Positions 44,228 through 53,690 of a DNA stretch of 64,000 nt are shown here, piece by piece; position 1 is the stretch's first letter, and each line of letters opens with the position of its first letter. The stretch covers positions 300,612 through 364,611 of the forward strand of contig NZ_MTSE01000007.1 of assembly GCF_002154225.1 (NCBI RefSeq), given 5' to 3'. The notes under the pieces are model-generated. The model was not told the DNA's origin. It saw nothing but the letters and a program-made list of their open reading frames with translations, and did not search any database. A program made the translations under genes and the position numbers. Source of the stretch: Hymenobacter crusticola. Lineage in GTDB: Bacteria > Bacteroidota > Bacteroidia > Cytophagales > Hymenobacteraceae.

Positions 44228-47200
44228 CTAGGCGGGCACCGCTTCTCGCTTTTTCTCCGGTTCCGACTTAGGCTCCGGTTTGTGCTTTTTCGCCGTGGCG
44301 AAGTACGAGTACATTACCGGCACCACAAACAGCGTGAGGCCCGTTGCGAAGAACAGACCGCCCACTACCCCAATACCCATGGCGCGCCGACCTAGGGCAC
44401 CCGCACCCGTCGCAACGGCAATAGGCAGAATACCGAGCACGGCGCAAAGGCTGGTCATGAGGATAGGGCGGAAGCGGGCCGTGGCGCCCTCAATGAGCCC
44501 CGTCATATAATCGGCGCCCTTTTCCACGCTTTGGTTCGCAAACTCCACGATCAAAATACCGTTTTTCGTTACGAGGCCCACGAGCATGATAATGCCAATC
44601 TGGGAAAACAAGTTGAGCGTTTGGTTGAAGTACCACAAGCTCAGAAGTGCGCCCGATAGTGCCAGCGGCACCGTGATCATAATGATGCCTGGGTCGCGGA
44701 AGCTCTCAAACTGCGCGGCCAGAATCAGGTAGATCAGCACCAGGGCCAGGCCGAAGGCAAACACCAGCGACGAGGAGCTTTCCTCGAAGTCGCGTGAGGT
44801 ACCGGCCAGCGAGGTGGTAAAAGAATCGTCTAGGTTCTTATCCGCAATGGCGCGCATGGCGGCAATGCCATCGCCCAGGGTTTGACCCTTGGCCAGCGAC
44901 GCCGAGAACGTAGCGGAGTTGTAGCGGTTGAAGCGGTAAAGCTGAGGGGGCGTGCTTTTTTCTTCCAGCCGAATAACGTTGTCGAGCTGCACGAGCTTGC
45001 CGGAGCTGCTTTTCACGTTCAGGGTGCGCACATCCAGCGGCTGATTCCGGTCTTGGCGCGCCACCTGTCCGATGATCTGATATTGCTTGCCGTTGCGGAT
45101 AAAGTACCCGTAGCGCTGGCCACTCAAACCAGCCTGTAGCGTCTGCGAAATGTCTTGCACCGATACCCCTAGGCTCTGCGCTTTCTCACGGTCAATGATC
45201 ACGCGGAGCTCCGGCTTGTTGAATTTCAAGTCGACATCCACGAAGCTAAACGTGTTGTTGCTGCGCGCGGCATCCAAGAACTTCGGAACAATCTCTGTTA
45301 GCTTCTCAAAATCCTGGGTTTGTACCACAAACTGCACCGGGAGCCCGCCCCCTCGACCGCCGCCCGAACCAATACTCTGTTCTTGCGATACCGAGACCCT
45401 AGCTCCGGTCAAGGGCTTCACGCTGGCAGTCAAGATGTCGGAGAATTGTTGCTGTGAGCGTTTACGCTGCTCAGGGTTCTTCAGATAGACGCGCACAATA
45501 CCAGTGTTTACGCTACCGCCACCGCTGCCGCCACCCGCCGCCGTCACGGTCAGAATGTTATTGGCCGCGACGCCGGCACTATCCTGCACCACTTTGTAGA
45601 GCTGCATAATGAAGCTATCCATGTACTCGAAGGAAGCGCCTTCGGGAGCCGTGGCCGAAATGCTGATCCGGTTGCGGTCTTCAATAGGAGCTAGCTCGGA
45701 GGGCAACGCCCCCATGAAAAACCAGATACCTACGCCTGTCATGGCCACAATGATCCAAGCGAGGAACCGGTTACGCAGAAAGCCTTCCAGCGCGCTCCGG
45801 TAGCCGTTTGTGAGCCCCTCGAAGAAGGGCTCCGTTTTGCGGTAAAACCAATTATGCTTCTCCTGCTTTTTCAGCAGCTTCGAGCACATCATTGGGGTGA
45901 GCGTGAGCGACACGAAGGCTGAAATGAGCACCGAGCCCGCCAGCACAATCCCAAATTCGCGGAACAAGCGTCCGGTGATGCCCGACAGAAACACCACCGG
46001 CAGAAACACCGCCGCCAGCACCACCGTCGTAGAAACGACAGCCATCAGAATCTCCTCGGAGCCTTTCAAGGCTGCTTCCAGGGGCGACTCACCTTCCTCG
46101 ATGCGACTGTAGATATTTTCTAATACCACAATGGCGTCGTCGACCACAAGGCTGATAGCCAGTACAATAGCTAGGAGCGTGAGCACATTGATGGTAAAGT
46201 TCATCACGTACATCACGAAGAAGATACCAATCAGAGAAACCGGAATGGCAACCACCGGAATCAGCGTCGAGCGCCAGTCGCGCAGGAACAAGAAAATGAC
46301 GAGTACCACCAAAACGAAGGCTTCAATAATGGTGTCCTCAACTTCCGCGATGGATGCCCGGATGAAGATGGAGTTGTCAAATCCATTGATCAGCGTTAAA
46401 TCTTTCGGCAAGTCGGTTTTGTACTGGTTAACGCGCTTGTTGAATTCGTCAGTAATGGCAATCTGGTTGGAGCCAGGCTGCGGAATAGCCATTACGCCTA
46501 CCATCGGTACGCCATTGCGGCGCAGAATAGTTTGGTCGTTTTCCGGGTAAAGCTCGGCGTAGCCAATGTCGCTTAGGCGTACCTGTGAGCTAGGGTCGTT
46601 GCGCAGAATGAGGTTATTGAAGTCTGCGACCGTCGATAGGCGGCCCATGGTGCGGAGCGAAAGCTGGGTGGTTTGCCCTTGCACAGCCCCGCTCGGCAGC
46701 TCTACGTTTTGCTTGGCGAGGGCCGTTTGCACATCAACCGGCGAAATACCTAGGGCTGCCATTTTCACCGGGTCGAGCCACAAGCGCATCGAATACTTCC
46801 GCTCGCCCCACACCCGGATTTCGCTCACGCCTGGAATGGTTTGCAGCCGCTCCTTTAGTACGTTGTTGGCGTAGTCGGTCAGTTCCAGAAGCGTCCGCGA
46901 CGAGCTGCTCAAGTAGCTCAGGATAATAGGCGAGGAGTCGGCGTTGGCTTTGCTCACGATGGGCGGATCCACGTCGCGCGGCAAGCGGCCCTGCGCGCCC
47001 GACACTTTGTCGCGCACGTCGTTGGCGGCCGCTTCCAGATCTACCCCTAGGTCAAACTCCACCGTGATGGTAGAGGCCCCATCGCGGCTGGTCGACGACA
47101 GGTTCCGGATACCGGCAATGCCGTTGATACCTTCTTCCAGCGGCTCCGTAATCTGCGATTGGATCACGTCGGCGGAGGCGCCGGTATAGCTGGTTTGTAC

Positions 47201-47338
47201 CGTAATGATGGGCGGATCGACGCTAGGGTACTCCCGGATAGCGAGGTACCGAAAGCCGATAACACCAAATATCACAATGAGCATGCTCATCACGATAGCC
47301 AAAACCGGCCGGTTGATGCTAGTGGAAGATAAGCTCAT
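44228..47338 (-). CDS. RND efflux pump, HAE1/AcrB-type inner membrane transporter
   Basis: 1036 residues, normal for AcrB/MexB relatives: twelve transmembrane segments with two large periplasmic loops. The proton-relay motif SLVVDDAIVVLEN lies in TM4 (about residue 400), and typical stretches EYPSVDPPIITVQTSYTGAS near 36-55, DVRDKVSGAQGRLP and GLVTKNGILIVEFAN near 928 are present. It uses proton motive force to expel drugs or other amphiphiles. It lies in one operon with its adaptor and TolC partner. Confidence 0.95.
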   Translation of the reverse strand: MSLSSTSINRPVLAIVMSMLIVIFGVIGFRYLAIREYPSVDPPIITVQTSYTGASADVIQSQITEPLEEGINGIAGIRNLSSTSRDGASTITVEFDLGVDLEAAANDVRDKVSGAQGRLPRDVDPPIVSKANADSSPIILSYLSSSSRTLLELTDYANNVLKERLQTIPGVSEIRVWGERKYSMRLWLDPVKMAALGISPVDVQTALAKQNVELPSGAVQGQTTQLSLRTMGRLSTVADFNNLILRNDPSSQVRLSDIGYAELYPENDQTILRRNGVPMVGVMAIPQPGSNQIAITDEFNKRVNQYKTDLPKDLTLINGFDNSIFIRASIAEVEDTIIEAFVLVVLVIFLFLRDWRSTLIPVVAIPVSLIGIFFVMYVMNFTINVLTLLAIVLAISLVVDDAIVVLENIYSRIEEGESPLEAALKGSEEILMAVVSTTVVLAAVFLPVVFLSGITGRLFREFGIVLAGSVLISAFVSLTLTPMMCSKLLKKQEKHNWFYRKTEPFFEGLTNGYRSALEGFLRNRFLAWIIVAMTGVGIWFFMGALPSELAPIEDRNRISISATAPEGASFEYMDSFIMQLYKVVQDSAGVAANNILTVTAAGGGSGGGSVNTGIVRVYLKNPEQRKRSQQQFSDILTASVKPLTGARVSVSQEQSIGSGGGRGGGLPVQFVVQTQDFEKLTEIVPKFLDAARSNNTFSFVDVDLKFNKPELRVIIDREKAQSLGVSVQDISQTLQAGLSGQRYGYFIRNGKQYQIIGQVARQDRNQPLDVRTLNVKSSSGKLVQLDNVIRLEEKSTPPQLYRFNRYNSATFSASLAKGQTLGDGIAAMRAIADKNLDDSFTTSLAGTSRDFEESSSSLVFAFGLALVLIYLILAAQFESFRDPGIIMITVPLALSGALLSLWYFNQTLNLFSQIGIIMLVGLVTKNGILIVEFANQSVEKGADYMTGLIEGATARFRPILMTSLCAVLGILPIAVATGAGALGRRAMGIGVVGGLFFATGLTLFVVPVMYSYFATAKKHKPEPKSEPEKKREAVPA

Positions 47339-47464
47339 GATTAGTTAGCTAAATGGGATGGATAAAGCGCTGTTCTGCGACTTCTAAACCTAGCAAGCGT
47401 GGCGCTACCCGGATGGCTAAGCCGCGCCTGCGCAACACGCAGGAGGCTAGGCGCCGCGCCGAGT

Positions 47465-48604
47465 TTACTGCGTTTGCACTTTCACTGGGCTGTCGGCTTT
47501 CACTTGCAAGATGCCGGTGCGCACGATAGTGTCGCCCACCGCTAGGCCATCAATAATTTGAATTACTTGCTCTGAGCGAATACCGATTTTTACCGGCTGC
47601 ACTTTTGCTTTTCCGTTCTTCACCGTGAAGACAGTGTAGCCACTGGCGTTCGGAATAACAGCTTCCGTCGGGACCTGCAAGGCATCGGTAATCTGACCTA
47701 GCTCCAGGTTGACGCGCACGAAAGCGCCGGGCCGCAGTTCCCGGTTGGCGTTAGCATAAACCGCCCGAATGGCCAGCGTCCGCGAAGCGGGGTCGATCTG
47801 TGGATTAATGGCGTACACTTTCGCCCGGTACTCTTTGGTTGTGGCTTCGTCCGTGATGCGGATAGGGTCGCCTGCGCGCACCGATTGGGCGTAGCGGCCA
47901 GGGATGCTAAAGTCAACTTTTACCGGCTGGATGCGCGACAACGTCACGATGGAAGTGCCCGGCGAAACGTAAGCGCCCACGGACACCGAGCGCAACCCGA
48001 GCACGCCGTCGAACGGCGCGCGCACGTTTGCCTTGTCCAGCGTGACGCGTAAGGCTTGCAGATCAGCTTGGGCCGTTAGCAGCGCGTTATTGCTCTGCTC
48101 GTATTCCTGGCGGCTGATGTACTCTTTTTCTAGTAGTGTACGCTCGCGCTTTTCCTGGTCTTGATAGAGCTTGATGTTGTATTCCTGCTTACGCAACTGA
48201 GCCTGTACATCGGCGGCATTAATCGTAAACAGGAGTTGGCCCTTCCGAACGGGCTGCCCTTCCTTGAAGTTGAGGCTGGTAATTTTGCCGGCTATTTCGC
48301 TCTGAATTACCACCGACTCGTCCGCGATAACAGAACCTGTTGCCGCTACCACGTCGGCTAGGCGAGTAGGCTGCACCACGTACGCCGTGACGGGAATTTT
48401 GGCCCCCGCGCCACCCGCGCCGCCTCCTTTGCCGCCCGCGCCGGCGCCTTTACCACCGCCCTTGCCCCCCTCGGTAGGGGATGGGAAATAGCGGATCTTG
48501 ACAAATACCAGCGCCGCAAGAAGCGCCAGGGAAATAACAATCCATAGTATCCGGCGTCCTGGACGCGGCTCCGCTACAACGGGCTCTTGTTCTTTTACTT
48601 GCAT
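47465..48604 (-). CDS. RND efflux periplasmic adaptor subunit
   Basis: 379 residues from the ATG at 48604; the 35-residue upstream extension is not family-like. One membrane anchor (about 18-36) is followed by a Gly-rich linker, then lipoyl halves (GSVIADESVVIQSEIAGKITSLNFKEGQPVRKGQLL and ANVRAPFDGVLGLRSVSVGAYVSPG) around a coiled-coil hairpin (QDQEKRERTLLEKEYISRQEYEQ), and membrane-proximal beta domains. It bridges pump and TolC. First gene of the three-gene operon. Confidence 0.93.
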   Translation of the reverse strand: MQVKEQEPVVAEPRPGRRILWIVISLALLAALVFVKIRYFPSPTEGGKGGGKGAGAGGKGGGAGGAGAKIPVTAYVVQPTRLADVVAATGSVIADESVVIQSEIAGKITSLNFKEGQPVRKGQLLFTINAADVQAQLRKQEYNIKLYQDQEKRERTLLEKEYISRQEYEQSNNALLTAQADLQALRVTLDKANVRAPFDGVLGLRSVSVGAYVSPGTSIVTLSRIQPVKVDFSIPGRYAQSVRAGDPIRITDEATTKEYRAKVYAINPQIDPASRTLAIRAVYANANRELRPGAFVRVNLELGQITDALQVPTEAVIPNASGYTVFTVKNGKAKVQPVKIGIRSEQVIQIIDGLAVGDTIVRTGILQVKADSPVKVQTQ

Positions 48605-48866
48605 AAATGGGGAGGCTAATCCCGGACTAGTAGAACGTTTGTTTTCAAGGAGACGAAATGGTACAACGCGAGCACATTCCTTGGGGTTCAGCGTAGCAGA
48701 TTTCGCCAAAATTTCCGGACCAACGCTTAAGCCGAGAAGTACGGCTGCACCGATCTAAGAAGTTAACGTAGCAGATGTCAGAGCGTTATCAGATAAGATA
48801 ATCCGAAGGTGGTGAGTTTCAGCAGGAAACAACTGCCCTAGAGATTTACTATTTGCTAAGACACAA

Positions 48867-48893
48867 AAAAAGCCTGCAGGTTGCAGGCTTTTT
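48867..48893 (-). terminator. Terminator of the ferritin-like gene
   Basis: A perfect 12-bp stem (AAAAAGCCTGCA / TGCAGGCTTTTT) with a 3-nt loop and a T7 run on the minus transcript, about 20 nt past the stop at 48914. The rest of 48605-48866 shows nothing. Confidence 0.85.
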
Positions 48894-48913
48894 CTTCGGA
48901 ATCAACTGACCAC

Positions 48914-49408
48914 TTACATGGCTTTCTGGTTGATGTAGCTTTTCGCAAGATCGTTGAGCTTCGTATCAGTATTCTGCTCTTCCTGAAGCGTCTGACGCAA
49001 CAGCGATGTAGCCTCGTCGTAGCCAAGACGCTCGGCGTAGTGAGCAGCTGTGCCATAACCCGCTATTTCGTAGTGCTCAATGCGCTGAGTCGCAGCAATG
49101 AGGGCGGCGTCCTTCACTTCGTCGGAAGCATCTTCCGACAAGGTTTCCTGGCCTTCGGCTATCAGGCCTTGCATAGCCTTACACGTGTGCCCACCTAGGT
49201 CGATACCGCGCGACTGCGCAATTTGCTCCAAACGCGTCACCTGGTTTTCCGTTTCTTGCCGGTGCAGTTCGAGGCTCTGCATCAGGCGTTGGTCTTTTGC
49301 TTCGCTGGCCATGCTCGGCATTGCTTTTAGCAGCTGATTCTCGGCGCTGTATAAGTCTTTGAGTTGTTCTTGGAACAGATCGTCGAGGGTTTCTAGTTTG
49401 TCAGACAT
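48914..49408 (-). CDS. YciE/YciF-type ferritin-like protein (DUF892)
   Basis: 164 residues, all helical. It begins LETLDDLFQEQLKDLYSAENQLLKAMPSM, the DUF892 signature with the first Glu ligands, and contains HRQETENQVTRLEQI and RIEHYEIAGYGTAAHYAERLG with the later Glu/His ligands of a diiron site. Members form four-helix bundle dimers and are linked to stress responses. It is monocistronic with a strong terminator. Confidence 0.9.
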   Translation of the reverse strand: MSDKLETLDDLFQEQLKDLYSAENQLLKAMPSMASEAKDQRLMQSLELHRQETENQVTRLEQIAQSRGIDLGGHTCKAMQGLIAEGQETLSEDASDEVKDAALIAATQRIEHYEIAGYGTAAHYAERLGYDEATSLLRQTLQEEQNTDTKLNDLAKSYINQKAM

Positions 49409-49541
49409 AGCAGTTTGGGTAGAAATGGGTGGAAAACAGCAATGTTCGGTAGAACAATACGTCCGCTCTTACGCCCTGCCATTCTAGTAGGTTTAAATAA
49501 AAAAAGGGCTTTTCCGCTAGCGCTGAGCTTGTTTTACTTGC

Positions 49542-49570
49542 TTGTTCAGCTATTTCTTCTGCTAATTTTG
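49542..49570 (+). promoter_or_regulatory. Promoter TTG - 18 nt - TAATTTTG directly before the ATL gene
   Basis: TTG at 49542-49544 and TAATTTTG at 49563-49570 fit the consensus. The -7 element ends only 4 nt before the ATG at 49575, so the transcript would start at or within a base or two of the start codon (leaderless). Confidence 0.5.
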
Positions 49571-49574
49571 AGGT

Positions 49575-49937
49575 ATGAAATCTCCCAAAGAACCTACTGA
49601 GGCACACCGCAATTTCTTTCAAGATGTGCATGATGTAGTGCGGCTCGTGCCACCGGGGCGCGTTACCACGTACGGCGCCATTGCGCACTACCTAGGGGCG
49701 CGACACGGGGCCCGAATGGTGGGGTGGGCGATGATGGCGGCGCATCCGTTGACCGGATCTACTGCCGTACCCGCGCACCGGGTTATCAACCGGCTGGGGT
49801 TGCTTACCGGGCGGCAGCACTTTGCCACTCCAACGGCCATGCAGGAAGCCCTGGAGGCTGAAGGCGTGCGTGTGGAGAACGATCAGGTGCAAGAATTCAA
49901 GCGTCTGTTCTGGGATCCAAGCACGGAGCTAGGGTAG
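49575..49937 (+). CDS. Alkyltransferase-like (ATL) protein
   Basis: 120 residues. The MGMT/Ogt DNA-binding fold is clear: VRLVPPGRVTTYGAIAHYLGARHGARMVGWAM near 22-53 with the helix-turn-helix and Arg finger, then VPAHRVINRLG near 84-94. In true O6-alkylguanine transferases this reads PCHRV; here the Cys is Ala, so the protein cannot accept an alkyl group and should instead flag O6-alkylguanine for nucleotide excision repair, as known ATL proteins do. Promoter lies right at the start. Confidence 0.9.
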   Translation: MKSPKEPTEAHRNFFQDVHDVVRLVPPGRVTTYGAIAHYLGARHGARMVGWAMMAAHPLTGSTAVPAHRVINRLGLLTGRQHFATPTAMQEALEAEGVRVENDQVQEFKRLFWDPSTELG

Positions 49938-49939
49938 GA

Positions 49940-51334
49940 CTACTCCTTGGCCGGATTGAGTTCGGCAACGTGGACCGCGCCTTCTTCGGCTAGCACAAGG
50001 CGAAGCCTAGGTGCCGCCTGGGTTGCCGAAACTAAGCGGCAGTCGAGGTAGTTGCCTGCCAAAAAGTTAGGGTGAAAGCGGTAAGTTGTTTCTTGGGCAG
50101 TGCGGGCAGACAGCGCTAGCTCTTTCTTCTTGTCAGTCCAGGGGATTACCACGTACTCGTTACCGCGTAAAGTGCCTACTACTTGACCATCTACTAGAAG
50201 TGTAACTGGTTGATCTGGGGCAGCATCGGGCCGCCGGTAGATGACGATTGAAGTTGTATCGGTAGGTGCTGCCATTGGCGCTGTAGATGGAGCAAACTCG
50301 CTGACCTGGCCAGTGGCTAAGTTTAGGGAGTACTCCATAGGTAAGTTGGGCGCAGCGTGAACAAACATAAAGGCGCCGGAGCCCGTGGGTGCCATCTGTT
50401 GCTGATTGTTGCGCCAGTCAGGTGGAGCAAGACCTAAGAACGTAAAGTTATCGGCTCGCCGCCGCAGTGGGAAGTAGGCTCTATCGTGCCGAATGTAAAG
50501 CTGCTTGCCATCGCAAAAGCCCCATGCTTTATTGCTGATGGAAACCTGGCGACCTTCCGCGTTGCGAAAGTGTGGAATGGCCTGGTAAGAAGCAGCCTAA
50601 CCATTGCCTTGCAGCGCGGCTTTCTCTACGTCGATGGTGCCGATTAAGCTTGGTGCATTGTTCCGGAATTCCTGAAATGTTGCGTAAACACCAGGGCGGA
50701 GCACCTCATCAGCCATAATGGGGTAGTTTGCCTGCGTACGATTGGTGCTGCCTAGCACCTCTTCCCACGTCATGGCCGGAGCAGTCGCAACTACTTGCTC
50801 CAGGTTGATGCTTGCTAGCTTTGCCAAGCTTTGGTTAAGAATCTTCACCAGGTTGTACTCGTGATAGGCGGTAGCATCGCCTAGACTCTTCGATGTTACT
50901 GCCTCAGCCGTATGGGCTACCAGATGGTAGCCATTACTCTGCTGGTATAAATAATCGACTACTAGTTCTGCGCTTGCGGTTTGGTGCGTTTGCTTTGCAT
51001 GTTCCGCAACTTGGAGTTCCCGCACGCACATAAGAATAGGGTGCGCGTTTGGTTTACGTGGGCTAGCTGCTTGTACAAAGCTGGTGAGCTCTTGCTTGAA
51101 GTCGTGACGGAAATTCGCGAGGATGCGGTTCTCGTACATGCCGCCTTGTACCCAACCGATGTTGTTCTGATTGAGGCGTAAATCAACAACCTGCGCTATG
51201 TACAGGGCGTCCGAGACAACAGGATTGGCCTTATCTGCTCTGAGGTCGAGGGTATATTTACTGGACGATTGCGCCCAAGCAGGCAGTAGCGGTAAACTGA
51301 GGAGGAAAAGAAAAGGAATAAACTTTAAACGCAT
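49940..51334 (-). pseudogene. Hypothetical secreted protein split by one in-frame amber codon
   Basis: The upstream part, 50597-51334, encodes a signal peptide (LKFIPFLFLLSLPLLPAWA) and 245 residues. Its TAG at 50597-50599 is followed in the same frame by AASYQAIPHFRNAEGRQVSI, GFCDGKQLYIRHDRAYFPLRRR and so on, with no ATG until residue 68, to a stop at 49940. The frame is kept through 657 nt with normal coding character, so this was one gene of about 463 residues. A single nonsense change, a sequencing error or read-through are the options. Family unknown. Confidence 0.75.
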
Positions 51335-51398
51335 AATGGATGAAAGAAACCTTTACATAGTATAAAATATATAATTCAATAATTACTCCAAAGCCATA

Positions 51399-51432
51399 AA
51401 AAGGGCCGCTCACTATAGTGAACGGCCCTTTT
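51399..51432 (-). terminator. Terminator past the response-regulator gene
   Basis: AAAAGGGCCG-C-TCACTATAGTGA-A-CGGCCCTTTT forms a long stem with one internal mismatch and a T run. It sits 24 nt past the stop of the response regulator on the minus strand and also faces the start of the amber-split gene. Confidence 0.85.
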
Positions 51433-51455
51433 CAATGAAAGCAGAAAGACAAAGC

Positions 51456-51869
51456 CTAGTTCAGCTCCGCTAGCAGCGGGTACTTGCGGCTGCGGCCAAT
51501 GGCTTTTAGGATAGCGCTACGAACTTCATCTGGATTAGCGTTTTTGAGCAGATAGCCGTGGGCGCCCTCCTGCATCAAGTTTTCAATTAGCTCCGGCTCA
51601 TCGTGCATAGAAATAATGATGATGCGCACGTGTGGGTATTGCACGCGCAGCAGGCGCGTAGTTTGCAAGCCATCTAGCACCGGCATTTGCAAATCCATTA
51701 ACACCACGTCGGGTGTGCTACCCTGATCAAGCCGTTCTAACAATTCCTGCCCATCGCCCGCCTCAAAAATCACCTCTATGCCCGGAAAACCGCTAAGCAG
51801 CGCCCGAAGACCTTTACGAAATAAAATATGATCGTCTACTACGGCTAGGCGGATAAGCTGATTGGACAT
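51456..51869 (-). CDS. Receiver-only response regulator (NarL-type receiver)
   Basis: 137 residues: a complete receiver with acidic pair D12/D13, phospho-acceptor D59 in VVLMDLQMP, Ser in IIIISMHDEPE and Lys in YLLKNANPDE. NarL-family regulators normally carry a C-terminal LuxR-type helix-turn-helix; here the protein ends about 20 residues after the receiver and the next codons show no trace of one. Output must therefore be through protein contact. It is the last gene of the six-gene cluster, 48 nt after the kinase. Confidence 0.9.
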   Translation of the reverse strand: MSNQLIRLAVVDDHILFRKGLRALLSGFPGIEVIFEAGDGQELLERLDQGSTPDVVLMDLQMPVLDGLQTTRLLRVQYPHVRIIIISMHDEPELIENLMQEGAHGYLLKNANPDEVRSAILKAIGRSRKYPLLAELN

Positions 51870-51917
51870 AATAACAGGTTAGAGGATAACGAAGGCAGGT
51901 GATTGCTCGGCGGTAAG

Positions 51918-52703
51918 TTACGGAAGCGGTAGCGAAATCCAAACCTGACTACCAGATCCTACAGCAGATTCCTGCCGAAAAGTACCTTGTAGCAACGCTA
52001 CCCGGCTGCGTAAGTTCGTAAGACCTAGGCCAGTACGTGTGGCGGAAGAAGGCTGACTTTCTACCGCCGCCAAATCGAAGCCGATACCGTTATCGGTATA
52101 ATGCAATTCCAATTGGGAAGGACCAAAGTCAACGATGATGGTAATGGTCGAGGCGCGGGCATGGCGCAAGCCATTGCCAAGCAGCTCTTGCACCACCCGG
52201 TACGCAATCAGTTCATAGCTGGGCTCGAGGCGGCGTGGTGCGCCGCGCTGTTCCAGCACGAGCTGCGTAGGACCTTCGGCCGGCACGGTGCGGGCCAGCG
52301 CGTCGAGGGCGAAAGGAAGCCCAAACTTCTGCAAGGCCACCGGCAGCAGGTTGCGTGAGATACGGCGCACCTCGCTGATGGCTTGATCGAGCAAGGAAGC
52401 CGCTTCCTGCGTAAGGTCGGGTTGTTGGAGCGCGTTCAAGTGCAGCTTCACGATAGCTAGGGTCGTGCCTACGCCGTCGTGGAGGTCGGCGGCAATGCGG
52501 CGGCGTTCGTCTTCCTGGGCCAGCAGGGCTGCCTCAAGCGCCTGCTGCTGGGCTTCGCGCTGTCCTTTCTGCTGGAGCAGCTGCATTTCTTCGCGCTGCG
52601 ACATGAGGCGCCGTTGGTAGCGAATCACGAAGCCCACGATACCCAGCGCGAGCAGCAGCAGAATAGGCGTGACCAGAAGCAGCGGAACAAGCGCCTCGTT
52701 CAT
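51918..52703 (-). CDS. Sensor histidine kinase without sensor domain (HisKA_3)
   Basis: 261 residues. One membrane segment (about 6-28) leads into a short coiled coil, then the dimerisation helix with H75 in RRRIAADLHDGVG, and an HATPase_c domain with VVQELLGNGLRHA (N box), DNGIGFD (G1) and TGLGLTNLRSR (G2). This is the NarX/DesK-type kinase class. It has no periplasmic or PAS input domain, so a partner may supply the signal. It sits between the membrane protein B gene (66 nt) and the receiver gene. Confidence 0.93.
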   Translation of the reverse strand: MNEALVPLLLVTPILLLLALGIVGFVIRYQRRLMSQREEMQLLQQKGQREAQQQALEAALLAQEDERRRIAADLHDGVGTTLAIVKLHLNALQQPDLTQEAASLLDQAISEVRRISRNLLPVALQKFGLPFALDALARTVPAEGPTQLVLEQRGAPRRLEPSYELIAYRVVQELLGNGLRHARASTITIIVDFGPSQLELHYTDNGIGFDLAAVESQPSSATRTGLGLTNLRSRVALLQGTFRQESAVGSGSQVWISLPLP

Positions 52704-52768
52704 GAATTACAGACCAAAAGGCAACTCTCTGTTGCGAGCGAAACTGACCGGGGCAAGGCGCTGCGTGC

Positions 52769-53527
52769 TTATACAGTGACCTGCGTGGTGTCCGGTTGAG
52801 CGGATAGGCGAGCGGGCCGCTCTGGGCGGCGCCTAGCGGCAAAGCGTAGCCAGCATGGCAACGCGTCAAGAGGGTTTACGGCTAGCTTAAAGAGAGAGAA
52901 AGCATAAGCAAGTAGGCCTACATAAAGAGCGTTTATGTAAGGAAACACGATCATAACATCATTAAACAAACTTTTCTCTAATAAATTTTTCTCTAATGAG
53001 AAATAAGAGAGTGTATGAATAGTTGTGGTAATAGTGGAATCAATTAAAATGGCAACGTTAAAAATAAAATAAGGATTTTTAAATAAACTTTTTGCGTCGC
53101 TCTCTAGTAGATTAAATAGATTAAGAAGAGCTAGGGCGACGAACACAGTACCCGAGTATGTATTAGCTAGGGTATTAATATGCGCCATCAAACCACCTGC
53201 GATTGTGGCGTCCAGGAGCGCTAGCGGAATAAATAAAAACTGTGCCGTGCGAATGGCAATTCGTGTGGGGCGTGAAGAAGTAAGTCTGTAATATGCTTGG
53301 CCCAGGAAATATACTTCTGCAGCGGTGAAAAAATGATAAGTAAATAGATTATTGTGAAAAGCAATAGTTGCCCCACGACGGATGGCAGCCCCAATAAATA
53401 TAACGATCAGAAAATTATAGACGGAGCGAAACGCTGACGGTAAATTGCTCTCACGCACGGAGGCAACTGCCAACGGAATAATGAAGTACAGCTCAGCTAC
53501 ACGATCAAGCACCCTCTCTATATCCAT
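52769..53527 (-). CDS. Multi-span membrane protein B of the paired cluster
   Basis: 252 residues from the ATG at 53527, with about six or seven hydrophobic segments. I do not recognise a family. It shares with the protein at 54185 the order of segments: LFTYHFFTAAEVYFLGQAYYRL, LLDATIAGGL, LALLNLFNLLESDAK, NPYFIFNVAILIDSTITTT and a final INALYVGLLAYAFSLFK. About 52900-53500 is clearly AT-richer than its neighbours. It could be the sensor for the kinase encoded downstream, but this is inference. Confidence 0.75.
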   Translation of the reverse strand: MDIERVLDRVAELYFIIPLAVASVRESNLPSAFRSVYNFLIVIFIGAAIRRGATIAFHNNLFTYHFFTAAEVYFLGQAYYRLTSSRPTRIAIRTAQFLFIPLALLDATIAGGLMAHINTLANTYSGTVFVALALLNLFNLLESDAKSLFKNPYFIFNVAILIDSTITTTIHTLSYFSLEKNLLEKSLFNDVMIVFPYINALYVGLLAYAFSLFKLAVNPLDALPCWLRFAARRRPERPARLSAQPDTTQVTV

Positions 53528-53690
53528 ACTTTTTTTGCGTAGAGCGGATCTGAAATTTGATTTTGGGCTATGCGTCGGCAAGCAAACACGATATGTAGGA
53601 AGCTGCGACAAGTGAGCGTTAAACAGACGTGGGTCCTGCTAACAAGTCATTGGAAAAAGACCTAGGTAAGGTTGGTGGGCGGCCTTCCTG

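Noticed and set aside
49692..49892. Minus-strand frame opposite the ATL gene
   Set aside because: Antisense to the recognised MGMT fold and lacks coding character.
51456..51869. Response regulator truncated by a frameshift
   Set aside because: The codons after the stop show no helix-turn-helix in any frame and a terminator follows at once, so the short form is genuine.
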